A DNA stretch of 64,000 nt from Lichina pygmaea (lineage: Eukaryota; Ascomycota; Lichinomycetes; Lichinales; Lichinaceae), in contig OY730170.1 of the NCBI GenBank assembly GCA_963422465.1, forward strand, positions 434,001 to 498,000. Reading direction: 5' to 3'. Positions 10,666-21,942 of the stretch are shown here, piece by piece. The translations under genes and the position numbers were made by a program. The notes beneath the pieces are model-generated. The model was not told the DNA's origin. It ran no database searches and saw only the letters and a list, made by a program, of their open reading frames with translations. Position 1 is the stretch's first letter. Every line of letters starts with the position of its first letter.

Positions 10666-11300
10666 TCAGTACTCTTCAGGGATCTCCAGAGGGTTAACAA
10701 CTTCCTCTCTCTTCATCTCTGACTGTTTGGCCACCTGGTTCCGGGGTGTGCCTGTCGAGGCGGACCTCTTCTTTTGAGAGTTGTCCTTTCTGTTGGTGAG
10801 GTTCCACTGAGGACTTCTTCCCTTATCTGTCCACGCCTTCTGCGGCTGGTAACAGGTCCGAGCTGCGTTGTTAGTGCAGTTCCTAAACGTGAGTACTCCT
10901 GTCTTCCAGTTAACAACTGGGTTGTGCTTCTTTAGCCAAGGCATCCCCAAATAGATATCCTGAGTGGCCAACTCAACAATATCAAGGTGGATCCTTTCAG
11001 CATAGTGTCTGGTAACTATTTCCATTGGCTGCGTCTCATGGCAGACTAGCTCTGTCTGTCTATTTGCCATCGTGAGCTGATAGGGCTGCTGCTTGCGTCT
11101 CCTTCCAGTGCTGAGGGTGTCGTAAAGTTGTCTTGAAATGTAGTTTCCACTGGCTCCAGAGTCAACAAGTGCGTATGTCTGTACTGGCGTGTTGGCGTGT
11201 AGTGACACAGGCAATCGCAGGTGCTTTGTGTTGCTAGGGGTCATGTTGTTGAGCTCCCGATGTCGCCCCTTGACAAGAGAGTTCAGTCTTTTCCTGATTG
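10666..11300 (-). pseudogene. A4 protease (fossil)
   Basis: The minus-strand frame 11325-10666 carries YALVDSGASGNYIS, an aspartic protease active-site block, and a downstream LGMPWLKKHNP segment typical of retropepsins of this group. Confidence 0.86.
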
Positions 11301-12782
11301 AAGTGTCTTTCCACTGACTGGGCAATGGGTCCAGCCATTCCCATCAGTCCTGAGGAATCTGTTCATGAATTTGTCTTGCTGATGCTTGTCACATCCAGGC
11401 TTGAGGCAGTACTGCCAATTGTTGACGTAGCAGTTGTGGTTGTTGCCTTGCTGTAGGAACATGAGGTGTTTGTGCCAATCATGTGTGTGCCCGGGGAATG
11501 CAGTGTGTTGGCGTTTGTCCCAAAGGTGGATCTCACACACATCCTTCTCGCAATTGACCCAATGTTTGTGGCAGGTGGCGTGGTAGAGTGAATGTCCTCT
11601 GTACCTTTGTAGTTGTTCGTGGTAGGTGCAGTAGTGCTTCGTGCAAAACCTCCACTGTAGTTCGCCGTGCCGTAGATTTCGTGGGTCCATGCTGTAAGCA
11701 TAGCTTCCTTGTGGTATTTCTTCTTTGATAGACGCGGGTTTGTCTCAGTCCCCATCAGAGGTGGTTAAGGGCTCCTGTCCCTTGTCCTGACCTGTTAGTT
11801 CTGGTAGGTCCTTGCCTTCTGATGTTGCCAGTTGGTGGGCTGCTTCCAATGTCTGATCGTAGTTGTCCCATTATTCAAGGGATAGCTGAGCCTCTCCTGG
11901 TGGGTCCTCTGGCTTGATGACATTCCAGTCTCCGTCAAGTGTATTAAGTTGCTGTCAGTGCACCTTGTTCTTTGAACAACAGTCTTTCGCCATGTGGCCT
12001 AGCTTGCCACAGGCATAGCACTTCAGTGCTTTCCCCTTTTTGTTGTTCCTTCCCTTCGTGAACCTTCCCTTGTGGTGGACTGCATCCAGTTCCATGGGTG
12101 CATAGCCATATAGATCATGTGGTGGTGCCTTGTTAGGCGGCTTGTAGTGGTTGCTCACATGCCATGTGGGGTGGCTGTATCCTCTGTCGTGGTGTTTCTC
12201 CATCACTTGCTCGAATAGTTTGTTATCAATGTTGATTGCTTGTGCGATGAGTTCGTCCAGTGTGTCGACTGCTCGTCTGTCGAAGGTGATTTCATCCTTC
12301 ACATTTTCCTTGAGTCCACGTCAGTACATGACCATCAGGGCGTTGTCGTCCCAGTCAGTCAGTACTGAGTATTGTTTGAACTACGTGGTGTACTCTGCGG
12401 CTGAGCGTTGTTGTTTGATGTGCTGGATCATTCGTATAGCCACTTTATCTTTGTTAGATGGTCCAAGGATCCTTTTGATCTCATCCTTGAATCACGTCCA
12501 TTTTGTCATCCATTCTGTTGTGCTGTTGTGGTCTCCGTTCCCTGAGAGGTGTTTGTTGATGTAGGGTTTGATCCATCAATAAGCATTACCTCTCATGTAA
12601 GTGGTTGCGAAGAGGGGCCACTTTTCCTTAGGCAGCTTCGTCTCTGGTTGGAATTGAAAGTAGACTTGGAGTTGCATGAGCCAGTCGTCGACCTTGTTTC
12701 TTTCGCCGTAGAACAGGTCTGGCTTGGCGATGCTAATCTTTCCATCTGGGAAGTTGGGGTTGGTTGCTCCTGAGGTACTCAT
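11283..12782 (-). pseudogene. A4 gag (fossil)
   Basis: Starts MSTSGATNPNFPDG at 12782, only 18 bp after the 5' LTR. It has a retrotransposon gag domain, a CCHC knuckle CYACGKLGHMAKDC near 12000 and a His/Cys-rich C-terminal region. Broken. Confidence 0.88.
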
Positions 12783-12790
12783 CCTTGAGG

Positions 12791-12798
12791 GTCTTCAA
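12791..12798 (-). other. A4 primer-binding site, self-priming type
   Basis: Positions +3 to +10 after the 5' LTR read TTGAAGAC on the minus strand. They are complementary to GTCTTCAA inside the same LTR (12998-13005), about 36 bp downstream of the TATA box. No tRNA-type TGG start is seen. Confidence 0.6.
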
Positions 12799-12800
12799 AG

Positions 12801-13398
12801 TGTTGCGGTCTGTACTGTACTGTCCTATCCGAGTATAGGATTAGGGTGAGAGGTGGAAGGCAGGTTGGTTCTCGCAGGAGAGGAGTGTCAAGGAATGCGA
12901 AGGGGTTTGGTGGAATGTGGTGGTGGTGACACCTGATCACGGCTTTGTACAAAGGATTGTATTGAAGTAGATCTAGTTGTCTGGATCACAACATGAGTTG
13001 AAGACGATCGTTCTATAAGGGAACTATCACCGGACTATATAGTGCTGGCCTGTCAAGATGATCAAGATTGTCTTGACAGTCTTGATGTCAAGACGGGTGA
13101 GATTGTCTCGACAGTCCCACCATGTTATGCACCCTGCGTCGAGACTGGTGAGATTGTCTCGATGCTTCATGCATCATGCGTCGAGACTGGTGAGATTGTC
13201 TTGATGCTTCATGCATCATGTGTCGAGACTGGTGAGATTGTCTTGATGCTTCATGCATCATGCGTCAAGACTCCCGTGTGTGTCTCGACAGTCACGTGAC
13301 CCCTTGTTGGTTGGTCACTTGACTTCCATGGTGTCCTCTTGCCTGGCCCGCGGCCTGATTGCCTATAAATGAGTGGCTCCCATCCCTGGGTCGTAACA
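12801..13398 (-). repeat. A4 5' LTR (alpha type)
   Basis: 598 bp, identical in length to 6861-7458. The TATA-like CTATATAG lies at 13035-13042. Confidence 0.95.
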
Positions 13399-13403
13399 TG
13401 AGC

Positions 13404-13534
13404 CAACCAGAAGCTCAGAGAGAATCAGGGGAAGCTGTCCAGAAGTTCAAATTCTTGGGGCAAGATCAACAAATAATAAGAGAAAAGTATCAGCCAACCC
13501 TTTCAAGATCTTTGAAGATGAGATGTCTACATGA
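13404..13534 (+). pseudogene. LINE1 ORF1, C-terminal end
   Basis: With A4 and one TGAGC copy left out, the ORF1 frame runs on without a stop through 13404-13531 and ends at TGA 13532-13534, giving ORF1 about 502 codons from 5483. The stop overlaps the ORF2 ATG as ATGA. Confidence 0.8.
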
Positions 13535-14304
13535 AAGACTTAAAGCTCACACTTCTCCAGTATAATGCGCAAAAAAGCCAATCAGTCCAAGAGCTACTTC
13601 TAGCAACCTCAGCTCTTCAAGAGGTGGACATTATTGCACTTCAAGAACTCTGGAAAAACTCTCACCTGGAGACAAGCACCTCTACTGTTTTCTCTTCTTT
13701 TCTTTCTCTTTACTGTTCAGAGATTGGTAGAACACTTTTTCTTATTAACAAAAACCTGAAACTCTCTTCTCTTCATCCTACTTTCTGGAGTAAAGACTTT
13801 ATTTCTCTTGAAATCTACTTAGAAAACTCTTCTACTTCTCTTTGGGTGCATAATCTTTACTTTACCCCATCAAGTCAAGAAAACTATACAGAGGCAACAG
13901 AAGCTCTTCTCTGTTTACTTCAAAATACTTTACAAGTACAAGGACAACATATTCTTCTCACAGATTCAAACCTCCACTACCCAGACTAGTCAAAGAAAAG
14001 AAGACTGTACTCTGACACTGCAAACAAGTTCCAAAGTCTAATGAAAGATTTAAATCTGGATTTAGCTATTGCACCTTTTACTCCCACCAGAGCAAGATCT
14101 CTTTCAGAAAAACTATGTTCTGCAATTGATCTGTCTTTTATTTCTTCTTCTCTTTCTAACTCCCTGATTTTCTCTAAAGTGGCTCTCCAGTTTTTTCATG
14201 AGTCTGACCACAGATCTATACTAACTAGCCTGGACCTGGATCCTCCAAAACCTGGAAGCCAGAAAGGAACTGGAAGACACTGGACTCAAACCTTGCAAGA
14301 GTAG
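13531..14304 (+). pseudogene. LINE1 ORF2, endonuclease domain
   Basis: ORF2 starts at ATG 13531. It encodes an APE-type endonuclease that nicks target DNA: LTLLQYNAQKS carries the first Asn block, IIALQELW the catalytic Glu, LLTDSNLHYPD the Asp/Asn block (TDSN where GDFN is usual), and ESDHRSI the Ser-Asp-His block. A TAG at 13987-13989 lies where Trp is expected after HYPD; the same frame continues to 14304. The reading then moves to another frame at about 14240-14270, so one frameshift separates endonuclease from the RT part. Confidence 0.84.
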
Positions 14305-15654
14305 AGTGTGAGAAGCTACAGCTACCTTCCCACTTTCAAGACAAAAATAAAGTGGATAAGTACTTGGAGTACCTGGACAACTTTCTCCAAGAAGTGGCAA
14401 GCAAATGTACACAGCTCCAGAAGCAATCTGGTCACTCAGTTCCCTGGTGGAACCAAGACATCCAAAACAAGGTTAGAGAGGAAAGAAGAGTAAGAAGACA
14501 AGTTCTCAGAGGACAGGCATCCCAAGAAGACCTTGAGCAAGCAACTAAGAACAAGAAAAAAGCAGTCAGAGAGGGAAAGCAGACCACCTTCAGACAACAA
14601 GTCCATGAGCTAGCCAGTTCTTCAAAATTCTGGAAGCTTGCAAAGTGGGGAAAAACAAAGGCCAACAGAACTCCTGATCTTCCCCTGGTCCCAGACTTGG
14701 AAACTCAAGAAGGACTAGCTAAAACCTTTGAGGAGAAGACAAAAGCATTCTCAGCCCAGTTCTTCCCCAAAGCACTTGTTCCAGAACCAAGTACAGAGAG
14801 TTCCCAGAGTACTCCAGAGATCCAGCTTTCTCAGGAAGTTACTGCTGAAGAAGTGGAACAAATCCGGAACAAAAAGAAACCTTTCACAGCAGGGGAAAAA
14901 GATAAGCTGCCAAATGGATTTCTGAAAGCTCTGGGTTCCAAGTTCTGCCAAGCTATGGCTGTTCTCACATCAACATGCTGGAGACTGGAATACTTTCCAG
15001 AGAGGTTCAAGAATGCAAAAACAGTCTGTCTAAGAAAACCTGGTAAAGGATGCTATAACCAAGCTAAAGCCTGGCGCCCTATAGCTTTGCTAAACACAAC
15101 TGGCAAGCTGATGGAAGCTATTACAGCAACCAGGCTAAGCAAGGTAGCAGAAGAAGCTAGACTTTTGCCAGAAATCCAGATGGGCTTCAGGAAAGAAAGA
15201 TCAACTGAATCAGCACTCTTCCTACTAACTTCCCAAGTGGAAAAAGTCTGGAAGGAAGGCATGGTTGCATCTCTACTTTCTCTGGATATCTCAGGAGTCT
15301 ATGACAGAGTTCTACCTAAGATCCTCCAACAAATCCTAGAGAGAAAAGGAATTCCTCTCTGGCTATCTTCCTGGATTCTCTCTTTCTGCACCAGTTGTTC
15401 TACCACTCTTGTGTTTGATGACTCTGAGTCTTCTGCTATTCCTATTCACTGTGGAGTTCCCCAAGGTTCCCCTTTATCTCCTATTCTATTTCTATTTTAC
15501 ATTTCTGAACTTCATGAAACTGTACACTCTCCTTCCACTGGTGTTTCTGCTCTGGGATTTGCAGATGATACAAATCTGCTTGTATTTGGACAATCTCTAA
15601 AAAGCAACCTTCTGAAGTTAAAGAACACACACTTCAAATATCTATCATGGGCTG
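14268..15654 (+). pseudogene. LINE1 ORF2, linker and reverse transcriptase
   Basis: An open frame encodes a basic linker (PWWNQDI, then a Lys/Arg-rich helix) and the RT: WRPIALLNTTGKLMEAI, QMGFRKERSTESALF, SLDISGVYDRV (first Asp), HCGVPQGSPLSPILF and GFADDTNLL (catalytic Asp pair). The catalytic residues are present. The frame is interrupted at 15654 by B1 and resumes in phase at 21943. Confidence 0.88.
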
Positions 15655-16116
15655 TGTTAAGGCCTAGGCCGGAACAGCCCAGGTAAGCGAGGGAGGAGTG
15701 TTAGTCATGCGGAACAACATCCGACTGATCTGGTGGACAAGCAGGAGCTAAGCAAGGAGCTTGTCCAGTGGACAAGCAGGAGCTAAGCGAGGAGCTCGTC
15801 CGGTGGACAAGCAGGAGCTAAGCGAGGAGCTTGTCCGGTGGACAAGCAGAAGCTAAGTGAGGAGCTTGTCCACGCAAAAGGATGATACCCCTCAAGGAGG
15901 CCCCCCCCCTTGGGGCATCTGTATAAAGACCCTCCAAAGAGTCTGGAGGGATTAGCTCTCCAGGCTGAACACACAATACAAACCCATCATACTGAGACAA
16001 TAGCACAGGAGAGTTACCTCATCTGTCTATTCCTCTACAGAGTCCCTGTCTAGAATCTGCCCTGCGAAGCAACAGACTGAGCCACCTTCTGTGTGAACCC
16101 GGCCTAGCCTTTAACA
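15655..16116 (+). repeat. B1 5' LTR
   Basis: 462 bp, TGTTAA...TTAACA (6-bp inverted ends). It holds four 35-bp repeats (15732-15872), TATAAA at 15922-15927 and AGGCTGAA at 15962-15969. Confidence 0.95.
15732..15872. repeat. 35-bp tandem repeats in U3 of the B LTR
   Basis: Four units, each with GGACAAGC and GCTTGTCC arms, so each unit and each unit junction can fold. Three units occur in the B1 3' LTR (21588-21692), four in the B2 5' LTR (39088-39227) and seven in the B2 3' LTR (44943-45187). Confidence 0.9.
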
Positions 16117-16118
16117 GT

Positions 16119-16126
16119 TTCAGCCT
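16119..16126 (+). other. B1 primer-binding site, self-priming type
   Basis: TTCAGCCT at +3 to +10 after the 5' LTR is complementary to AGGCTGAA at 15962-15969 in R, 40 bp after the TATA box. The offset is the same as in family A. Confidence 0.6.
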
Positions 16127-16151
16127 CTAACATATAGGACACTGACTTGAT

Positions 16152-17335
16152 ATGATGGTGGATCCACAAAGCCCTACCCCTTCTCAGGTGGCTCAAGCCC
16201 AGGCTGCTCAGGTAGCTCAGGCCCAGGCTGTCCAGGCAGCACCTATTATTAACCTACCCCTGAAGCCCTTGAATGTAGGTGCCCCGAAGAGGTATAATAG
16301 ATCCAGGGGAGGACTGGAGTTGTTCTTCTCACAACTGGAGCTCTACTATAGATTCAACACAGCCCAGTTCCCGACAGACCAGGAGAAGGTGCTGTTTGCA
16401 GCCTCCTACCTGGAAGGACCAGCCTTCGCTTGGTTCAATGTCTACTTAAGGGATTACCTAGACAACCAGGCAGACCCCAAGGAGCAAGAAGACAATACCC
16501 GACAGGTCATAGAAAGCTTGAAAACCTTTAAGACAGCTATGAGGAAGATGTTTGGGATCCTTGACAAGGAAAAGAATGTGAAACAAAAGCTCCAAGCACT
16601 GCGGCAAACTGGAACAGCATCAGAATTCACAGTGAAGTTCCAACAACTAGCAGTGAGGACCCAGTGGGGAGACAGTGCACTAACAGCACTATTCTACCAA
16701 GGCCTCAAGGAACAAGTCAAGGATGACATCACGCAAGGAGACTGACCAACCGAGCTCTACGAAATGATCGAGACTGCAGCTCGCATTGACAACTGACAGT
16801 TCAAGAGAGAGCTTGAGAAGTGAGGCAAGCAGACAAAACCATGGGTGAAGAAAAAGCCAACACCTGCCAAAGATAACTACAGTTTGGTACCCATGGAAAT
16901 TGATGTGGTGGAACCACAAAAGAAGGAGACACAGAAGTGTTACAACTGTCAGAAAGTGGGCCACCTCACAGTGAACTGCAGGAGCAAGAAGAAGAACAAG
17001 AAGGGCAAGGGGAAGCAGTTGAACACTACAAGCGCCTGGAAAGGCAGGGAGATGGAGGAGCCCCAGAGGGCTCCCCAAGGCACACTGCCCTATAATCACC
17101 CTGAGGTGGCACTCCTCAGAGAGGAGGACAACCTCTGACAACACGCTGAAAAACTTGAGAACATGCTCCAAGAAACCTTGGACTGCCTTGACAAGGTCTG
17201 AAGGAAGGTTGACAGAATCCACTGGGAGGATGACCTGATCTCCGAGTTTGACACAACTGGCTATATGGAGGAACAGGTCGATGACAAAGAACCCCAGCCA
17301 CCACCAGTCCCTGACAAACCTGTCCTTCAATGACA
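16152..17335 (+). pseudogene. B1 gag (fossil)
   Basis: The frame 16152-16745 starts MMVDPQSPTPSQ with a Gln/Ala-rich tract, then a retrotransposon gag domain (FFSQLELYYRFN, SYLEGPAFAWF). A CCHC knuckle CYNCQKVGHLTVNC follows near 16936-16978, then an acidic/basic tail. Broken. Confidence 0.87.
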
Positions 17336-17428
17336 GGACACAACCCTATCAGAAATAGGGGAGACGCAAGTGTCACGATAGGTCGACAATACCCTCAGTA
17401 TCACACAGGTCAGAGACATTGCTGATGA

Positions 17429-18085
17429 TTGCAACCAAGACCTGTGGGAATGATGCCTCACCACACGATGCAAACAACATGTGGTAGAGTGTCAGGCCCA
17501 GGGCCTAGGCAGCTCAAAAAACTAGCAGTGCTCTTCAAAACTGGGGTTGGAAGAGCAGGCAAGACAACACCCTGGGAGGAAGGAGTCAAGCTGAGCCTTG
17601 ACACAACAGCCTGCAGCCTGCACTTTCGCATCAAGATCACAGTCAATGGGTGGTTGGCTAAGGCTATGATCAACTCTGGTGCGACTGGCAACTTCATGTC
17701 AGAAAGCTTTGCCAGAAGAAACAAGGTTCCAGTCCAAGGCAAGAAAGATCTCTACCAGTTGATGGTAGTGGACAGAACACCACTCTCCAAAGACAAGAGA
17801 CAAGTGATGAAGGAGACCAAGAGTCTGAGACTGAGTGTCTATAGCATGATGATCAGAACAGAGGAATTCGACTTGGTCCGGATACCACACAAAGTTATAT
17901 TGGGACTTCTGTGGTTGGAAAAACAAAACCCAAGGATTGACTGGACAAGAAGGCAACTAGTCTTTCCAGATAAGACACTGGTCCCATCAGAACCAGGGGT
18001 GACAATTAAAGAAATCTCACTAACATGCTGGAAGAAATACCACCAGCACGGGCAGGCCTGTGTAGCCTGGATGAAACCCTGAACA
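17429..18085 (+). pseudogene. B1 protease (fossil)
   Basis: Carries AMINSGATGNFMSESFARR, an aspartic protease block with Asn where Asp is usual, followed by ILGLLWLEKQNPRIDW. Open for most of its length. Confidence 0.8.
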
Positions 18086-18112
18086 CAACAACTTTGCACT
18101 ACGCAAGACACT

Positions 18113-19500
18113 GTGGGCAAGACTCAGGCACCGCAGTTGCCAAGTGAGTATAAAGAATACCAGGAGATGTTTGAAGAAACAGTGATCACAACACTACTGG
18201 AACATCAGGAGTGGGACTACAAGATTCTGCTGGAAGACAGAAAAAAACCCACACACAGCCCTATCTACACTCTGTCAGCAAAAGAGCTTGAGGCCCTGAG
18301 AGACTACCTGGACAAGAACCTAGTGAAAGAGTTCATAAGACCTTCAACATCACCAGCTGGATACCTGATATTGTTTGTGCCAAAGAAAGATGGCAAACTT
18401 TGACTGTGTGTTGATTACCAGCGGCTAAATGTGATTACGGTGAAGAACCACTACCCACTGCCACTGATATCAGAAATCCAAGACTGGATCCAAGGAGCCA
18501 AATAGTTCACCAAGTTCAACATTCAAGGCACTTTCAACCTGGTTAGGATGAAAGACAGTGAGGAATGGAAGACAGCCTTTCGTACAAGGTACAGGCACTA
18601 CAAGTATACTGTGATGCCATTCAGCCTTACAAATACACCGGCAACATTCCAATCACTTATTAACACTGTCCTCTGACAATACCTGGACATATTTGTCACC
18701 ACTTATATTGATGATGTCTTGGTATACACCAATGGAACCTTGGAGGAGTATAAACAGCATGTCAAAACAATCCTACATACACTCCAGAAAGCAGGCATGA
18801 GGTTACACCTTGATAAAAGTGTTTTCCACACAAAAGAAGTGGAATATTTGGGGTTGATCCTGACAACAGAAGGAATCTGAATGGATGACACAAAGACAGC
18901 AGCAGTACAAGACTGGCCAACACCCAAAAACCTCAAAGAAGTACAATCCTTCCTAGGATTTGCAAACTTCTACTGACAATTCATCAAGGACTACTCAAGA
19001 ACAGCAGCAGCCTTGACAGAGTTAACCAGAAAGAACAAATCTTTCAGGTGTGGGGAGAGCCAACAAGTGGCCTTCCAGGAATTGAAGGATAAATTCATCT
19101 CCGCACCCATTTTGGCATCATTTGATCCTGAGAAGAGAATTATTCTGGAAACTGATGCCTCAGACCAAGCATTGGGATCCTGCTTGTGTCAACCAGATAC
19201 TGACAACCACTTACACCCTGTCGTGTATTGATCAAGAAAGTTCTCTGGCCCAGAACTGAGGTATGATGTTCACGACAAAGAGTTGCTAGCAATCATCAAC
19301 ATATTCCAAGAATGGAGGCCTTACTTGGAGGGGGCAAAATATACAGTAGATGTGTACTCAGACCACAAGAACCTAGCTTACTTCACAACAACAAAGAAGC
19401 TAAACTGACAGCAAGTTTGATGGGCAGAGTTGTTAGCATCATACAACTTCCAAATCCTCTACCGGAAGGGCACTGAAAATACTCAAGCGGACACTCTCAG
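18113..19500 (+). pseudogene. B1 RT and RNase H (fossil)
   Basis: RT starts in the 18113-18403 frame ([32 protein letters not shown]) and runs through the YIDDVLVY block near 18708. RNase H lies at 19013-19500 with ETDASDQALGSCLCQ. Broken. Confidence 0.86.
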
Positions 19501-20720
19501 CAGGCGACCAGACCTGATGGACAAGAAAACAACAGAGGAACACCCAATCCTAGCAACAAAAGGACAAACCCTGGTCTATGCCCAACCCCAACTGGCAACA
19601 ACAGAAACAAAGGGTCCACTCCTTACTCTTGGCCACAAGACAGCAAACAAAAAGGAAATTGTGCCAGAAAGAGCACAAGAGAAGGTGATCTGGAGGCACC
19701 ATGACAGGCCTTTGCACAGACACCCCGGGTGAGATAAAACCTTGGAGAAAATCCAAAAGAATTACTGCTTCGACAGAATGAAGCGCAAGGTGACAGAGTT
19801 TATTCACAACTGTGAACAGTGTGCAAAGAACAAGCCATCAAGACATAAGCCCTATGGGCAGGCACAGCAAATAGACCTACCCGAGGCACTATGGGAAACT
19901 ATCACGATGGATTTTGTGGTCAAGTTGCCAAAGTCAACAGACCCAGTAACAAAGGTGGTATACGATAGCATTTTGGTGGTTGTTGACAAGCTCACCAAAT
20001 ACGTCCACCTGGTCCTGTGGAAAGAGTCAGGAACTGTGAACAAACTTGTGAGTGTTCTACTCAGAGAGCTGGTAAGCCACTGAGGGCTACCAAAGACAAT
20101 CATCTCAGATCAAGACAAACTCTTCACCTTGAAATTCTGGAACACGTGGACAAGGCAACTTGGCATTGATACAAGGATGTCAACAGTCTACCACCCACAA
20201 ACTGACAGACAAACTGAGCAGACAAACCAGACAATGGAGCAGTATCTACAACACTACATCAACCACCAGCAGGATAACTGGGTGGAACTGCTACCAATAG
20301 CCCAGTTTGCGTACAACAACCAGCAACATAGTGTGACAGGGACAACACTATTCTTTGCGAACTACAGAAGAAACCCCCGATGGCAGGCAACAGCAGGAGG
20401 CAATATTGTCAATGTTAGCAAACTTGCTGCTATGCACGAGATGATGAAAACAACAATCGACTATGCCCAGAACACCACCACCTGCTGATTACACAACAAA
20501 AGGTTGAAGGGACCAATCCTGGAAAGGGGGGATAAGGTCTACCTATCAACAAAAAATCTGCGCTCAAAGTGACCAAGCAAAAAGCTGGATCATGTACGAA
20601 TCAGACTATTCAAAATTGAGAAGTGCACTGGGAAGGTCAACTATCAACTGAGACTACCACAAAAAGCAAGGATACACTGAGTATTCCACATCTCACTGCT
20701 TGAACCAGCACCCAGCGACA
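19501..20720 (+). pseudogene. B1 integrase (fossil)
   Basis: Frames 19742-20083 and 20129-20488 carry the HHCC end (CEQCAKNKPSRHK), TMDFVVKLPKSTDPVT, and HPQTDRQTEQTNQTMEQYL. A C-terminal domain follows to about 20720. Broken. Confidence 0.86.
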
Positions 20721-20935
20721 CAGAGATCAAGACAGAATAGAACTTCAAGGATGACAAAGAAAAGTACAATGTCAAAAGAATCCTGGATAGTTGAAGAAAC
20801 AGACAGAAAACTGAGTACCTGGTGAAGTGGTTAGGATTTGATGAAGAGGAAAATTTGTGGGAACCAACCGAGAACTTCAGCCCTGCGATGAACCAGAAGC
20901 TGGTGGATTACCACCAAGCAAACCCGCAGTGACCA
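20721..20935 (+). pseudogene. B1 chromodomain (fossil)
   Basis: Reads as a chromodomain ending pol (TEYLVKWLGFDEEENLWEP). Its end overlaps the antisense gene. Broken. Confidence 0.72.
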
Positions 20936-21449
20936 GGTCTGACGGAGACAACAGCTCGAGAGAAGCCAAAGCCTCTGAAGAGAAGATGTCCTCAAAGGAC
21001 AGTGGAGCAGCAGCCTGACTGGCCTCTTGTTTGCGGATAACACAGAGAGCCTCCTGTTCCTGAGCATCAAAGGATTCCTGATCCTTGATGGCAGACAGCT
21101 CACAACAGATGGCATCAGCCTTCTTCTGTGAGAGATGACCCAGCTGCCAGTGGAGGCAGATCTGCCAGGGAAGCAACTTTGACAATTGGTCATCAGTCTC
21201 CCGCAACTGAGCCTCAAGCTGCTCACGCTCAAGTTCCATCTTCTTCCATTCTGATTCCAAGAGATGAAGGTCACAGTGACAACCCTTCTCAACACACTGA
21301 CAACAAAAAGATGATGCAGAGCTCACGACACACTTGGCGTGGTCACAACAACAAGCACCACATACGATTTTTGATTCCTTGCCTATTTTGCCAATACAAC
21401 AAGAAAGAAAACTGTGACAACAAGTTCAAGTTGTCTGGCTTTGGTTCAT
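20877..21449 (-). pseudogene. B1 antisense Zn2Cys6-type gene (fossil)
   Basis: Lies between chromodomain and 3' LTR on the opposite strand, the same place as in family A. The open part 20877-21326 encodes CVEKGCHC, a Leu/Glu/Arg-rich coiled-coil region (ELEREQLEAQLRETDDQL) and a Ser/Gly-rich end. Broken near its N-terminal side. Confidence 0.65.
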
Positions 21450-21510
21450 GACAAAAGAGGAGCAGGAACAAAAAGGATCTGGGGACAGAACCCTTGAAGG
21501 GAGGGGATAG

Positions 21511-21937
21511 TGTTAAGGCCTAGGCCGGAACAGCCCAGGTAAGTGAGGGAGGAGTGTTAGTCATGCAGAACAACATCTGACTGATCCGGTGGACAAGCAG
21601 GAGCTAAGCAAGGAGCTTGTCCGGTGGACAAGCAGGAGCTAAGCAAGGAGCTTGTCCGGTGGACAAGCAGGAGCTAAGCAAGAAGCTCGTCCACGCAAAA
21701 GGATGATACCCCTCAAGGAGACCCCCCCCCTTGGGGCATCTGTATAAAGACCCCCCAAAGGGCCCGGAGGGATTAGCTCTCCAGGCTGAACACACAATAC
21801 AAACCTATCGTACTGAGACAATAGCACAGGAGAGTTACCCTATCTGTCTATTCCTCTACTGAGTCCCTGTCTAGAATCTGCCCTGCGAAGCAACAGACTG
21901 AGCTGCTTTCTGTGTGAACCTGGCCCGGCCTTTAACA
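21511..21937 (+). repeat. B1 3' LTR
   Basis: 427 bp, with three 35-bp repeats (21588-21692) against four in the 5' LTR. A purine-rich tract (21497-21510) precedes it. Confidence 0.95.
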
Positions 21938-21942
21938 GGCTG

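Larger units (their letters stand above)
6861..13398 (-). mobile_element. A4: Ty3/gypsy chromovirus, family A alpha, full length
   Basis: 6538 bp with two 598-bp LTRs and a perfect TGAGC target duplication (6856-6860 and 13399-13403), inserted near the end of LINE1 ORF1. All parts are present in order on the minus strand, and the antisense gene at the 3' end looks whole. gag-pol is broken, with about a dozen breaks. CpG content is fairly well kept, so it is moderately young. Confidence 0.95.
15655..21937 (+). mobile_element. B1: Ty3/gypsy chromovirus, family B, full length
   Basis: 6283 bp with LTRs of 462 and 427 bp and a perfect GGCTG target duplication (15650-15654 and 21938-21942), inserted in the LINE1 RT. 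The LTRs differ by exactly one 35-bp U3 repeat. Order on the plus strand is gag, protease, RT, RNase H, integrase, chromodomain, with an antisense Zn2Cys6-type gene before the 3' LTR. Broken, with about twenty or more breaks. Confidence 0.95.

Noticed and set aside
16689-17330. 213-aa reverse frame opposite B1 gag, also 40044-40685 in B2
   Set aside because: It is the complement of a Lys/Glu/Gln-rich gag, which gives a Leu/Val/Phe-rich shadow. No domain, and the gag frame on the other strand explains the conservation.
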